A stretch of 64,000 nt of DNA from Mesostigma viride. Its lineage: Eukaryota > Streptophyta > Mesostigmatophyceae > Mesostigmatales > Mesostigmataceae. The translations under genes were made by a program, and so were the position numbers. Every line of letters begins with the position of its first letter. Position 1 is the stretch's first letter. This document shows positions 1 to 11,819 of this stretch, one piece after another. The stretch is from contig RPFO01000645.1 in the NCBI GenBank assembly GCA_009746045.1, positions 677,185-741,184 of the forward strand, given 5' to 3'. Below the pieces are notes generated by a model. That model saw nothing but the letters and a program-made list of their open reading frames with translations. It was not told the DNA's origin and ran no database searches.

Positions 1-362
1 TGCGTGTGCGTGTGCGTGTGCGTGTGCGTGTGCGTGTGCGTGTGCGTGTGCGTGTGCGTGTGCGTGTGCGTGTGCGTGTGCGTGTGCGTGTGCGTGTGCG
101 TGTGCGTGTGCGTGTGCGTGTGCGTGTGCGTGTGCGTGTGCGTGTGCGTGTGCGTGTGCGTGTGCGTGTGCGTGTGCGTGTGCGTGTGCGTGTGCGTGTG
201 CGTGTGCGTGTGCGTGTGCGTGTGCGTGTGCGTGTGCGTGTGCGTGTGCGTGTGCGTGTGCGTGTGCGTGTGCGTGTGCGTGTGCGTGTGCGTGTGCGTG
301 TGCGTGTGCGTGTGCGTGTGCGTGTGCGTGTGCGTGTGCGTGTGCGTGTGCGTGTGCGTGTG
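1..362. repeat. (TGCGTG)n hexanucleotide microsatellite
   Basis: About sixty perfect head-to-tail copies of TGCGTG, starting at the first base of the window, so the true array is longer. The purine-pyrimidine alternation favours Z-DNA. The long Cys-Val and Arg-Val reading frames inside it are artefacts of the repeat. Confidence 0.98.
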
Positions 363-439
363 AGCAGGATTGAGTGTGGGCAAGGGCAAGTGCAAGGGCA
401 AAGTATCTAGAACCTTGATGTCTAATCACTGCAAGAAAA

Positions 440-1000
440 TGTCCTCAAATGAGGACATTTTAAAGATGGATACCATTTGTAATAACTCACACACGTCAAC
501 ACATCCATGGGTACGGTATGGAACCATTAACTTTTATGATATGCTCAAGAGTTGAAATGCTTTACATCCATGAAATATGCTCATTATATAATTGTTTACG
601 ATTTATGAATGTAGGGGGGTCGTTACACGAGTGACCAAAAAGCACTCTGACAAGTCATGTTCAATGTGCTAAGAAAGAAGGCATGGCCAGGTCATGGCTG
701 GTCCTGAAAATGCACTGAGGGTGCCCACAACATGTCTACGTTACACCCTCGCTATCCTAGACCCTGCAGCCTGCCAGGGGGGGGGGCACAAAATGTAACT
801 GGCAGCCAGGGACGATGGTGCAGGCCAAATAGCAGGTGTAAAGCTAGCTCAGTCCAAAGAGTGAAACAAGAAGCAAATATTTGCGTAGGCCAAGGTGAGG
901 TCCAAGATTGTCATTAGAGGCTTGGCTGCCACCACGGTGCTAAACCATGATGCTGAAGCCTCGCATTACATATGAAACATATTCTGAAAAGAGGCACGTA
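440..1000. repeat. Dispersed repeat, copy A
   Basis: Begins with the near-palindrome TGTCCTCAAATGAGGACA (440-457). It then follows the same order of landmarks as 30130-30680: TAATAACTC, a CACAC run, GAACCAT, TTTATGAT, GAGTT, AATTGTTACG, AGGGGGTC and, near the end, ACCATGGTGCT-like sequence. The copies are diverged and no coding sequence is evident. Confidence 0.6.
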
Positions 1001-1095
1001 TTGTAACACAATAACAATGTAAACATGACGAGCTCAAGTTTCCAAGCCAGTCTTCATCACTTGGACAAGAGTTATAGCGTTAGAAACATATGGGC

Positions 1096-1698
1096 ATCTA
1101 GTCGCTCTACACGTAAGCCAGCCATAATTTCAATGCACAAGGATACACATTTCCATCACCATTCATCTTCATCATCCTGAACGACTCGAACACGCGGACA
1201 AGATAACGGCAGGCTCGAGCTACCATGGTCCGGATTCTCCCGATTTCTGGCCTGCGCTGGTTGTCTCCTTGATATGGGCAACATCCCAGCAAGCCTTGAA
1301 AAGCTTCAGGCAGTATATGTGTTAAATCAAACTACCACATTGCAATTAAACACAGCGACTGCTACTTGCTGCTGTTTTGACATCGCAAGACCGTTTACCT
1401 TTTCAGTGACGCAACGGGAAAAGAAAGCACTGTCCAGCAAACTTCCGTAATTCCGCTTTGTCGCCGTTTACCGAAACAGCGATAACATTTTTGTCGCGAG
1501 GGTTTTCTAGCTCCAACTCGGACCAGCCAGCAGCAACCTCTATTGGCACCCGTGATCATTACTATCATAATACGCCGTCTAGGTCATCTAGTCGCTCTAC
1601 ACGCAAGCCACGAACACGCGGACAAGATAACGGCAGGCTCGAGCTACCATGGTCCGGATTCTCCCGATTTCTGACCTGCGCTGGTTGTCTCCTTGATA
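1096..1698. repeat. Pair of about 90-bp direct repeats
   Basis: A segment at 1186-1274 (CGAACACGCGGACAAGATAA through GTCTCCTTGATA) recurs almost unchanged at 1608-1698. Both copies are preceded by TCTAGTCGCTCTACACG (1097 and 1587). A related end, TATCAAGGAGACAACCAGCG in inverse orientation, lies at 21434-21455 just outside the right arm of the large inverted repeat, so this is a dispersed family. No gene is supported in this stretch. Confidence 0.75.
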
Positions 1699-2028
1699 AT
1701 ACGCCAACCCCTTCAGGGTGACATCCGTTGTCACGACTCGACGGCTTATGGTCGTCATAGGGAATGAACGCCGGTTCATATGGAACAGTGAACAAGCTGC
1801 TTGTCGTCTGTCGAGCTCTATGCGGAGCACGTAACCTTGTGCAACGATCGTTGCTCAATCCATACGATGCAAGTACCGACTGGATACATACGAAGCAACG
1901 ACCGACAACAAGCAGCTGGAATTACGGCATGGCCTGGAGGCAACCGCTGGCCCTTCCCTTGCAGCTACGCCGCCATGCACCTGTTGTTAAATATTCTGGT
2001 CATTTCAAACCAAATTGCGCAAAATGCT

Positions 2029-2055
2029 GGGGGGGGGGGGGGGGGGGGGGGGGGG
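2029..2055. repeat. Poly-G tract (27 G)
   Basis: An uninterrupted run of 27 guanines, capable of forming G-quadruplex and prone to length error in sequencing. Confidence 0.95.
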
Positions 2056-2319
2056 TCCAGGGGTGGCCCTTAGCGGGTGTGGCCCTTAGCCGGGTGGATT
2101 ACCTTACACCTATTTACCTGGAAAGGCCGACGCCCGACAGTGCCCCGATAGTACCATCGATACTACATATATCCGGCCCTCGGCCTCTAAAGATTCTCTG
2201 CTGCTCATGTGCGGCGTGGGACACAACAACAAGAATGCTCATCTCCCGCCCGATTACTCTCCCACCGATGTACGACCGTCAGATGTGTGAATCCAACGGA
2301 CCGACGGACAGGTACACCC

Positions 2320-2452
2320 GAGAACCGCACAGATGTAGCCGAAATCCGCACAGATGTAGCCGAAATCCGCACAGATGTAGCCGAAAAACCGCACAGATGT
2401 AGCCGAAAACCGCACAGATGTAGCCGAAAAACCGCACAGATGTAGCCGAATA
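2320..2452. repeat. 21-bp tandem repeat, about six copies
   Basis: Units of the form CCGCACAGATGTAGCCGAAA(A/T) are repeated six times with one- or two-base length differences. The repetitive reading frames through it on both strands are not genes. Confidence 0.9.
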
Positions 2453-3488
2453 GCCTTGTCCAGTGGAAGTGGAGGCCAAGGAGGCTCGCAGTCCTCCCAG
2501 AGCCCTGTCCAGTGGCCCGACATGTTGCATGCTGCATGCTGTCGAATCGCCTGGAGTACCGCACATGCTACATGGACCGGCTTGCTGCGGCGCGCCAGGA
2601 GGATTTGGAGCCGTCGGATGGGGAGGAGTTGCCCCAACGCAAGGGGCGACGAAAAAACGGGAATAAGTAGGGCGCACACCATACGTTGTGCAGGTGATGT
2701 TGTCGGGCGTAATGTACGAGAACTACTGGTCTTGAAATAAAATTTGCGTCCCGGTAGGCCGCCGGCCGGACTGGTCCACTCTGTACGTTATAGTGTTTGC
2801 TAGCGTCCGCGTTCCTCCGGCAGGTTGCCGGCCGGACTGGTAGTTTTTGCTAACATCCCTAATGTGTACACATAATACAAAACATGGTTCGAACAGTCGA
2901 TGATAACGCAGTCCAATTCGAACAAAGGCCTTCTAAAGCACTTACATATGTGCGGCGTGGGATCCAACCTGACTAGCACCGTACAGTTGTTCAGGGCTTG
3001 CTGGCCTGGCGATGAGGACGGCTGTGCCAGCCGATAGAAATAGGTAACGTCCCAGGAAGTGCATCGTCTGGAGCCTAGAGGCTGGAGTCACCGAGGCACT
3101 ACAGTAGGCTACCTAGACCTAGTAAATGCACGTCTGGCTATGCCAGCCGAGTGCTTGCTTCCAGTTGCCGTCGCCGCACTGCGCGGTTGTTTTGGAAAGT
3201 AGTGGAAATAACGGGTTTTCATTCGCGCTTGTGCTGACAGCAATTATAAATTGTTGCCATCCCATTTTGGTTGTTGGTGGGAAGGGTACTGCCGCTGCTA
3301 TTTAGCTGCAGGGGTGATGGGCAGACAACCTGCGACATAGGTAGCATCAGGATTTCAGGTTCTGTTTTCTGAAAATACGACGACACAGAGGTCTGCCGTC
3401 TTAACGCTATAACAAATTACGGTACTGGGCTTGACCTGCCGCGTGCCCGGTCTAGTGTGCAGCCGGTTACGTCGAAGGAACCACCAGC
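2453..3488. other. Intergenic region upstream of RPB8
   Basis: No coding sequence is supported. The 15-mer GCCGGCCGGACTGGT occurs twice (about 2761 and 2827). The last few hundred bases presumably hold the RPB8 promoter, but I see no clear TATA box. Confidence 0.5.
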
Positions 3489-6228
3489 ATGGCTACCACC
3501 CGGTTGCTATTCGAGGATTACTTTAATGTCTTGGATAAAGATCCTGATGGCAAAAAGTTCGACAAAGGTGGGTCATCTTCAGCATACCAATCACCCATAT
3601 CCATGTCGATTCCAGCCACAACTCGACGAACAACGACTGGGCACGTTGGGGTGCTTTCTCGGCTTAATGACATCGTGACCCGCGAGCCACGAAGTTGCGT
3701 TGTTTTACCTACCTTGGATTGCTATGGCTTGCATGCTTCCTGGTTGCAGTGTCTCGATTGAAATGCCGTAGCGAGTATTACGAGATGGAGCTCCTGCTCG
3801 ACGTGAATACGTCTATTTATCCCGTAGAGGTGGGCGACAAGTTCTCGCTGGCACTGTCGTCCACGTTGAGGCTCGACGGCGCCCCCGATGAGCGCGTGTA
3901 CGACCAGGTAACCCGTTTCTACGGATAAGCACCTCATAACTCTGTTGAAAGACAAGCCATCAATCACAACTTGGGACTTTTTTCGGTTACAAAGGTGTCT
4001 GATGTGAGTACAGTCGTCCACACATCCCATCTGGAGGAAAGGAAACTTTGTCCACACATCCCATCTGGAGGAAAGGAAACTTTCTCCTGGCATCAAACAA
4101 TGCCGCACTTGCACGCTGGCGGTTTTTTTCTCTCAGGGGCACGTTGCTGCTCCTCCATTGCAGGTTGGCCCCAAGGTGGGCCTTTTTTTACAAGGCATTA
4201 TTCATTACCTCAGCATTCCCTATAAACGGCCAACTAGGTGAACAACCTGACGTTTATATCTTATAGCTCTTATAGCAAGGATGTTGCTTCAAACATGCCA
4301 GTCACCCGCCCATGAGCTGTCACAAGCACCGGAAAGCATGTATTGGTATGTGTAGCACCAACCGATGCCTGCCTCGTGTGTGGCACACATCACAGGACAC
4401 CGATGTCATGACCCAGGGTTGAAGCAGCTCAAGTCTTCCCTCAGTCCAAAAGCTTGGGTTGCCTCACGCAGTGGTAGCATAATTGCTGGTGTCTTCCATT
4501 CGGTTCACTCCGCTGCCCACCCCTTGGCAACTATTTGTGCTCGTCAGAGGTCTAGTATTCACAGTATGAAACGGTCAACCGCTTTCTCCGCGGCATCCCA
4601 CCGGGGCCACGCGTGTTAATATTATTTCTAAAGAGCGTGTGCTGGTCGCATGCCTGCGTGCCATGTGTCGGCAGAGCGGCAACCCCTCCCTGGCAGACAA
4701 GTACGAGTACGTCATGTACGGCAAGTTGTTCAAGTACCAGGATGATGGCACCAGCGGGGCACCCAAAGTGTGAGTGTCGTGGGGGGGATGGCGGGTGTAT
4801 GCCTTGCTCTCCAGAGCTGTTGGATTGATCTGTGGCTGCTTGCTTGTCAGTGGCTGACGACAGGATGTTATAGCTGTCTACGAATGTTGGGTGTTAGTGT
4901 TTTATTGCATCTCAGCATCTGGTACTTACAATTTTATCGAGGGCATGTTGCTGCATGGTGTGCAGTATTCCGTCATCTATCCCCCTTACGTTGTATTTTT
5001 CCCTGGGTGATAGCCCTCAAGAGGGGTTGTTGTTCAGGGGTTATTCTGCCGTGTATGAGTGCAGTTTCTGATTAATCTAAGGGGCATGGTAGTTGGAGTA
5101 GTGAAGGTGGAGACGATTGGGGGGGGGCACGCAGCGGAGCATGCGAATGTCATGCATGGTTCAGCGCTTCAATCACGGTATTTGTAGGTGTCACAATACC
5201 CGCAGGATGAGGCTTGAGTGCGAGCATCCTGATTTCCTTAATCTGCTGTAGTTCTACGGTGCTGTCCCAAGGAGAATTTTCAGGATCGCTTTCGACTCGG
5301 GACGGCTCATGTGTTTGCAGGGATTGGGGGCTCGGGTGGTGAGGTCTGTTGAGGTTTTGTTATGAAATCCAAGTAAGTAAGTAAGTACTTGCGTGTCATG
5401 CGCAAAGGCATGCCACGGAGTACTATGCTAATCTCATTAGAAAAATAATTACACAAAAGTTTAAACAAATATCGTCTGCATCATCCCCCAACCGTTAAGC
5501 ACTAGATGGGGATGTAATCCTCATCCGAGCTGTCCTCTACTGTAATGGCAGACGAGGCGGTAGTGTAGCGGCTATCCTCAGGACCAATAACCTCCACCTG
5601 CGGACTTCTACCCTGGCTAGCAAGGGGCCGCGGGGCCCGTGGGGAGAAAACAGGAGCATACCCCTCGGGGAGGTGCTTATCGCAGATGGCCGCCCATTTC
5701 TCCTTGTCAATCATGCGGGCGCGGAGTACGGATAGTCCCAGAAGCCCTGCATCTTCAAGCAGTTGTGTCACATAGGTCCGGGTCGCGCCGCGCCGGTGCC
5801 CGGCGCGCGCAAGTTTGCCAGTGGGTTGCGATGGGACAAGGGGACCTTGCCATAGGAGGAGGTGTCTACCTGGTTGGCCCTTCTTAAGCCCCCCGGCAGG
5901 GCCCACATCGGTATTCACCTGGTCTGTGCGGGCAAGATGGACGGCAAAGAGGAGGCGGCGGAAATCCAAGGAAAAGCATGCATTGTTGTCTATAACAAGT
6001 AGGTATTGCTTTTTAGTGCAGTTTCAGCGTCATTCCTTTTGGCACATGTGGCTTCTTTTTTTCCACGGGTTGCGTTGCTAACGCGTGTTTTACGTTTTTT
6101 TGACATGGCAATGCAGGGAGGTTTATATTTCATTTGGAGGGCTGCTGATGATGCTGAAGGGTGACCCCCGGAACCTGCATGAGCTCGAGCTTGACCAGAA
6201 TTTGTACCTGCTCATGCGCAAGATCTAG
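3489..6228 (+). CDS. RPB8: RNA polymerase I/II/III shared subunit RPB8 (RPABC3), four exons
   Basis: Exons are 3489-3567, 3750-3907, 4675-4769 and 6117-6228. All introns are GT-AG and phases match across every junction, giving 147 aa, the normal length for this subunit. Family landmarks in order are: [20 protein letters not shown] at the N-terminus; [20 protein letters not shown] in exon 2; [14 protein letters not shown] in exon 3; and the C-terminal [15 protein letters not shown] with [12 protein letters not shown] before the TAG. RPB8 is a small OB-fold-containing subunit common to the three nuclear RNA polymerases, acting in the nucleus. Exon 3 must end at 4769 (GT|GTGAGT) to keep frame with exon 4. 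Nothing is missing or disrupted. Intron 3 (1347 nt) holds an opposite-strand ORF. This is an ordinary host gene. Confidence 0.95.
4016..4085. repeat. 35-bp tandem duplication in RPB8 intron 2
   Basis: A 35-bp unit starting GTCCACACATCCCATCTGG occurs twice head to tail. It is intronic. Confidence 0.9.
5502..5969 (-). CDS. Unidentified 155-aa ORF antisense within RPB8 intron 3
   Basis: This frame is open on the minus strand inside RPB8 intron 3. The translation is not low-complexity. It has a basic middle part, a segment reading [20 protein letters not shown], and an acidic serine-rich end ([11 protein letters not shown]). I recognise no family. It could be the 3' exon of a nested gene, a transposon remnant, or chance. 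A possible acceptor upstream was not resolved, so the start is arbitrary. Confidence 0.3.
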   Translation of the reverse strand: MDFRRLLFAVHLARTDQVNTDVGPAGGLKKGQPGRHLLLWQGPLVPSQPTGKLARAGHRRGATRTYVTQLLEDAGLLGLSVLRARMIDKEKWAAICDKHLPEGYAPVFSPRAPRPLASQGRSPQVEVIGPEDSRYTTASSAITVEDSSDEDYIPI

Positions 6229-7360
6229 TGGTGCTGATCATCAAGAAGACCGATGGCCAGCTACAAAGCAATTAATTAGTTACACTAGATCCCATTGGGG
6301 AGTTTGCGGAGCACATGTAGTGCTTTACATCCCTGGATGTTGCACGTGTAGAGAGCACAAGAACTGCCATGCTTCTCGGTCGATATCACTGCTACATGCA
6401 TGCCGGCCGGATGATTGCCCTAGGAAGCTAAATTGCGCCATGGTTGTAAGCACTTTTAGTAAGTCCTTTTTATTACATTCAGAAATGTCGAAAAGTCTCG
6501 GGAATTGCATGAATGTGTAAAATTCACTGGCCAGACGAAGATCTGGATCTTGCCAAGCGCATTAATGCAAAACACACTATACAAATCTTTCAATACCTAT
6601 CTGAATTGAACCATTGTGTAACATGCGATTGTCTAGTTTGTGCAGTTGGGTTCACGACACCCTAAAAGCCGACAGCCACAAATACAAACTGTCCCTTCGG
6701 TGGTCCCAAAAAATCATGACGGGTATTTTTTTATGGTAGCGAAGACCTGAGTAAACTGCTCCAGCCTCGTAAAGAGCTAACAAGCATCCAGTGAAGCAGA
6801 GGCACTCTGCAATCTCCGTGGAAAGCCTCACTTGACGCCTTTCAACTTTTGCCAGCATGAAGGAACAAGCCAGCAACGTAACTTAGTTTATTTACAGTAA
6901 ACTTTTTGCCTTTGCATCACGGGTACGTCGCTGCTGTGGACAGCTGACAGCCAGACAATCGTACGCCAAGAAAGCTGATTGTAGGGGCCAAGGAGAATCA
7001 TCGGAGAAGTCAAGCTCGAGTAATGCAGTGAGAAAATCTCATCGCAAAACTCTTGGTGCACCCTTGTAAAAAGCAAGGCAGAGGGAAAAGTACGAGCTTC
7101 CCAAACATGAGAAGAATCTGGAGCCTGGTGCCTTGATATCCATGATGCGGTCACTGCCCAAAACCAGACCATTCCTCCCCCATCAGCTCCGTGATTGAAC
7201 GCCGGGTGTCTACCAGCCCACCTTGACTCCCTTGCCCTGGACAGCAAAGGCGCGACACACTTTTATTTTTTCACGTGCAGAGTCACCAGCATGAACTACA
7301 AATCTTGATTTTCTGGCATGCCGATACCTCGGCCATTTCCTGACATCTGAGCTCAATGAG
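6229..7360. other. Intergenic, between convergent genes
   Basis: I see no supported gene. The region lies between the 3' ends of RPB8 (+) and the minus-strand gene ending near 7361. Short frames here have no recognisable features. Confidence 0.4.
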
Positions 7361-10092
7361 TCAACATCCCAACCTTGCAAAGTCGATCTCAGCCGGTTGC
7401 CTGGTTACGAGTAGCCCTGCCACAGCAAGAAAAAAAATCTCCATGCACAGGCTTTCTTGGATGATGTAACCATTTGCAATACGCCGAAACAAAATCTTGG
7501 TGGGTATTGCATGGATGGTTCTGCGGGACATTACGCCATTCTGGTGAAAATGCCCCGCACATACCAACTACCTCACCAGCTGGCCGGATAACTTGATGAA
7601 GTCGGACGAGGTGTCCTCTTCCATGAACTGAAAAGGCACGCCAAAACAGGTACAAAATACAACCCCGTGCAATAGAAACAGGAGACTGTGAGGGGATAAG
7701 GCAACATAAGAAACATCATTCCAAAGGTCAACATGCCAGTAACAGTGGCGTTCCAACAACAACATATTATGCAAAGTGGCAACACTCCACACCAAAGGGA
7801 TCATGGGGAAAAACTGTCACCATCCTAATGATGACTAAGAAAATGCCAATAACAGCACTTGGATAGCCAAGCATCAAACCACCACCCACCTTGGCAAGCC
7901 ACTTCAACTTGGGAGGCATGCGCGAGCCCATGCCGGTGTGCGTCTTGCTGCACACCACATCCAGCGGTGCACATGTGCCCGGCGCGTCCCCTCGGTGCGC
8001 GTCGCCATCTGCCTGGGACGGGACTGCCACCGTGTGCACCCCATTTTCCTGGCTACGGCACGCCGCATCTGCCACGTGGTTCCCACACTTGCGCACACCG
8101 TTGTAGCTGCCCAGACCATTGCAGCCCTTCTCCTCGTGCGATGTGCAGCCTCCATTCGCGGTTACCCCGACCACACCACCATTTGCCTTTGGAGTCGCCG
8201 TGCCATTGCGAGACATGTGTGCTTGCTTAGTGTCGCCATTGTGGCACGGCGTGAAGCTCTTGGCGTCTCTTTCTGGCCCCCCCGCGGCCACCTCCGCCGC
8301 CGACCGCGTGAGCTTGTTTATGATCCAGTCCTTGTTGTGTGCCTTGGTCTCGGTGCCGAACGAGTCAAAGTAGACCTGCTGGAGGTCCTTGGTGCTCATC
8401 GCGCGCAGCATGCTCGTCGTGAGCCGCACTGCCTTGACGCGCTTGCCCTCACCCAGATCCCCACGCACAAATGACCCTGTGTGGCCCCCGCCCGCCTCGC
8501 CACCAGCATCCGTCACCCCCCCACGACCCCAGGTCTTACGGGGGGGCGCACTCGCAGAGCTTCTTGACTGCCTGCAGATGGCATGCACGGCGTCCGCGCT
8601 CTCGTTGGCATCCACAGAATGTGGGCACACACCGACCAGTGCCTCACAGCGGCCACTGCAGCAGGCCTCCACCACCATGAGCAGCTCGCTGGATACGGCG
8701 CAGTGTGCCTGGGGATGGCAACAAAAAGGCACATGTCGGGATGGCATTTTATTAATCGTCTTAGGGTACAGCAACCTGCATGGACCTCCCCATTCACTAT
8801 TTTGCCGTGGGTGTGCCCCCAAAACCCCTAAAACCCCTCAGGCTCCGGGAGAGGCCTTCATACTCTCCAAAACTGGCAGCTCTCAACGATTTCCACTAGC
8901 CTATATGTGGCCTCTGGACGATCAATGGGCCAGCCTTCCTGCATCCGCTACGCTTTTGCTACTTCCTCATGTTGTATTGCACCCACAGTTGGGACTGCAC
9001 CGTGATGCAGAGAGAGTCCTCTGTGGCCTGCCCACTGAGGCAGAGAGAGAAGCTAGGGCGCCCTCCCTCCTTGTTGTGTGCAGTGGTTGAAGGGTCCTTC
9101 AGTTGGTTCCTTTATACATACCCACGTAACGCAGTCTACGTTCTGTTAATTAAAGAATCCAACCACAATGCCATTTTCTACTACATCAATGAAACAGTCA
9201 GAGCAGGCATAAAATCTGGAAGCTCAAAAAACCACAGAAGCTTAAGCCTGCCTTTGCTTGCTCCGCATATCACAACTCATTCTATATGTAGGAGTGAAGG
9301 TGGTAACATGTGCATGCCAAAGTGGCGTTTTCTGAGCATTATCTGAAACGTCTATGTCATTTCATCGTCACTGCCTGGCCAAAGGTTGGACAAACGTTCA
9401 TAAATTTTGAGTGCATGACGTAGCCTAACCCCATTACTCTCCCCCCGCATTCCTTTCGCATCTCGATACTCTTTCTACTCGTTACATATGGCACTGAACA
9501 TGTGCAAAGACGACAACGGTGAAAGACTGCATGCATGGTAGAGGAGGTTGCTGTAAGCCTTGCAGAATCTATGCTTTCCTCACCACTTTCAACAGCCACA
9601 ATCAAGTAACTTCCGAACAACAAGAAGCAAATTCGAACTAATATATATATATATACATAAGCAAATCACTGCATGACACCAACCGACACAGCATATAAAG
9701 CGCCCAGCATGCGTGCTACTCACCACGTCAATCGACGCTGGTGTCCTTGATCCAGACATAGCCCCTTGTTCCTGAGCATCCCAGGTCTCCACCTTGACGC
9801 TGTCCACTGGGCAACCATCAGTGGAAGGGCCCCTGTCCGCCCCACTGCCATCGAGCTCGCTCCGTGCATCATCGCTGGAACTGCCCCCGTTCGTGGCGGG
9901 AGAAGCTGCCCTGCCCTGGCCGGACCTTTGCCGTTTCAAACTCCGGCTGTCCCTGCTGGCGTGGCTGCCACTTGTGTCGTCCGCGCTCTGCCGCTTGTGG
10001 CTACCGTTACTGAGATTTCTACTTGGAAGCTCCTTCGCCTCCAAAGCTGCCTCTAACCTGCCAGCCAAAAGTTCCCACGTAGTACCAAGCAC
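7361..10092 (-). CDS. Putative nuclear protein, multi-exon (model partial at 5' end)
   Basis: Four minus-strand segments can be joined by GT-AG introns, all in phase 0: about 10092-9724, 8708-7890, 7627-7577 and 7540-7361 (stop near 7361). The first is rich in Ser, Asp and Arg, with basic patches such as SLKRQRSGQGR suggestive of nuclear localisation. The second contains a helical segment, LRAMSTKDLQQVYFDSFG followed by KAHNKDWIINKL. It resembles the short 'L..MS...LQ..Y...FG..T..KNK..LI.KI' module of some plant nuclear proteins; this is a pattern impression, not a search. A further candidate exon lies upstream at 10440-10305. The 9723-8709 intron holds a dispersed repeat. The terminal exon is the least certain. 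No function is assigned. Confidence 0.4.
8960..9155 (+). repeat. Dispersed (TTAA)n-tailed repeat copy
   Basis: Matches 28390-28595: TTGTATTGCACCC, then CTCTGTGGCCTGCCCAC, GAGAAGCTAGGGCGCCCTCC, the CCCACGTAACGCAGTC region, and a terminal TTAATTAA. It sits in an intron of the minus-strand gene. The shared 3' tail suggests a retroposed element. Confidence 0.7.
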
Positions 10093-10304
10093 AACTGCCA
10101 GTCAATATAACCGTGCCAAACCCCAACAATCTTGGAAGTCATATAACAGTAATTTTGACCTGCACCACTCAAGAAAAGAAGTTGCACCATAATATGCTGC
10201 GGTAGTGGAACCCGGGGTCAAGCAGGCAGGGTGGAAAAAAGCGGGGTGTATGCTCATCACCAAAGCCACATCTCATGACTATATAGACCACAAACCGCCA
10301 CACA

Positions 10305-10440
10305 AGTGTGCGGGTACTGTTCCATTGCTTGCCAGACACCACATCACGAGTGGGAGCGCACCTATCCGTGTCTTCTGACTTGGCATTTGGGCGCCGCCTC
10401 GGCCGAGGTCGTAAGTGAAGCTCCTCCCTCTGCAGCACAC
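10305..10440 (-). CDS. Candidate upstream exon of the minus-strand gene
   Basis: The minus strand is open here and encodes an Arg-rich stretch (LRPRPRRRPNAK) followed by a polar segment. It is preceded by an AG that could serve as an acceptor. The phase to the next exon is unresolved, so it is listed as a candidate only. Confidence 0.25.
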
Positions 10441-10639
10441 AGGATGGCAACGTGAGGACCACAATGACGGCATATATGAAATATAAGGGATTATATCTAA
10501 AAGGCAAAAAGCAGGTGGGCACAAAGCATGGAAATATCAATGGGAAAAGCTTAAAGGCATGTTTATGGCCAATGCCAGAAACTCCTAAGCAGCTGGCTGG
10601 CTTGAAGTCTGGCATTTGGGAGAAAGCTGAGTCGAGATA

Positions 10640-10947
10640 CACCCCCACACACACGTTTAAGATTCCCAGGATTAAGATCTTGAGACCCTGGCTTTAGGAA
10701 TGTCAGGTTTAAGATCGCAGGGCTGGTTTTGGGCAAAAGATCTTAAAGTAGGTACCAATTGCTGGTCAGTAATATGCGATATCAATTATGCGCTCAGGTA
10801 AACCGCATCAGGTTTAAGATCCCCTACAGCTCTCAACTAAAAGATCGTCAACCCTGAACTTGATTCTAGGTTTAAGATCGCAGCCCTGGGTCGGCCAGAC
10901 CCCAATCTTAAACGTGTGTGTGTGTGCGGGGGGGGGGGGGGGGGGGG
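10640..10947. repeat. TTTAAGATC-containing degenerate repeats and a G20 tract
   Basis: AGGTTTAAGATC(G/C)C-type words recur at about 10655, 10706, 10810 and 10868, and in inverse form at about 10908. The stretch ends in a run of 20 G (10928-10947). No gene is visible between here and 11248. Confidence 0.6.
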
Positions 10948-11248
10948 TCATGGAGATGCAAAAACTACTGAATTGAAGGCAACCACTGTGGTTAAGGGGT
11001 TAACGCCAAAGCCACAGATGTTCCTATCGCAAGAAAAAGAAAACTGCTAACGTCTTTTGAAAGGATGGAAAGGAAAGCTTCTCCCAATTCAAATATTCAT
11101 AACTGTACATCCCAGCATGCCAGTCGTAACCAGATCAAAACAGCATGCCGATACAGCAGGTATTGAGACATACATGCAACACTCTCCAGAAGGCAGACAG
11201 GGAAATGACCAAAAGTCAACAGAGGCAAAACAACAACCCAAATCGCGA

Positions 11249-11591
11249 GGGAGGGAGGGAGGGAGGGAGGGAGGGAGGGAGGGAGGGAGGAGGGAGGGAG
11301 GGAGGGAGGGGGAGGGAGGGAGGGAGGGAGGGAGGGAGGGAGGGAGGGAGGGAGGGAGGGAGGGAGGGAGGGAGGGAGGGAGGGAGGGAGGGAGGGAGGG
11401 AGGGAGGGAGGGAGGGAGGGAGGGAGGGAGGGAGGGAGGGAGGGAGGGAGGGAGGGAGGGAGGGAGGGAGGGAGGGAGGGAGGGAGGGAGGGAGGGAGGG
11501 AGGAGGGAGGGAGGGAGGGAGGGAGGGAGGGAGGGAGGGAGGGAGAGGGAGAGGGAGGGAGGGAGGGAGGGAGGGAGGGAGGGAGGGAGGG
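11249..11591. repeat. (GGGA)n polypurine tetranucleotide array
   Basis: About 340 bp of GGGA repeats with a few slips. Purine-rich sequence continues on the same strand to about 11820, giving more than 500 bp of strongly purine-biased DNA able to form triplex (H-DNA). The Gly-Arg-Glu-Gly and Pro-Ser-Leu-Pro frames are artefacts. Confidence 0.97.
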
Positions 11592-11819
11592 AACCGAGAG
11601 TGGAAGAGGGAAATGGAAAGAGAGAGAGAGGACGAGACTGGAAAAAGAGGGGAATAGAAGGAACGAAAAGAACATGGGGAGGGGAAAATAGGGGAAATGA
11701 AAACGGGAGGAGCAGAAGAACGAGAGAAGGATGGGCGTTGGGTGGGGTGGGGTGGGGTGGGGAGATGCAAACAGAAGAAGTGGAAACCGAAAAAGCCCAG
11801 AAATCCGAGACAGAAACAA

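Noticed and set aside
4-410. Cys-Val and Arg-Val reading frames at the left edge
   Set aside because: They are translations of the TGCGTG microsatellite.
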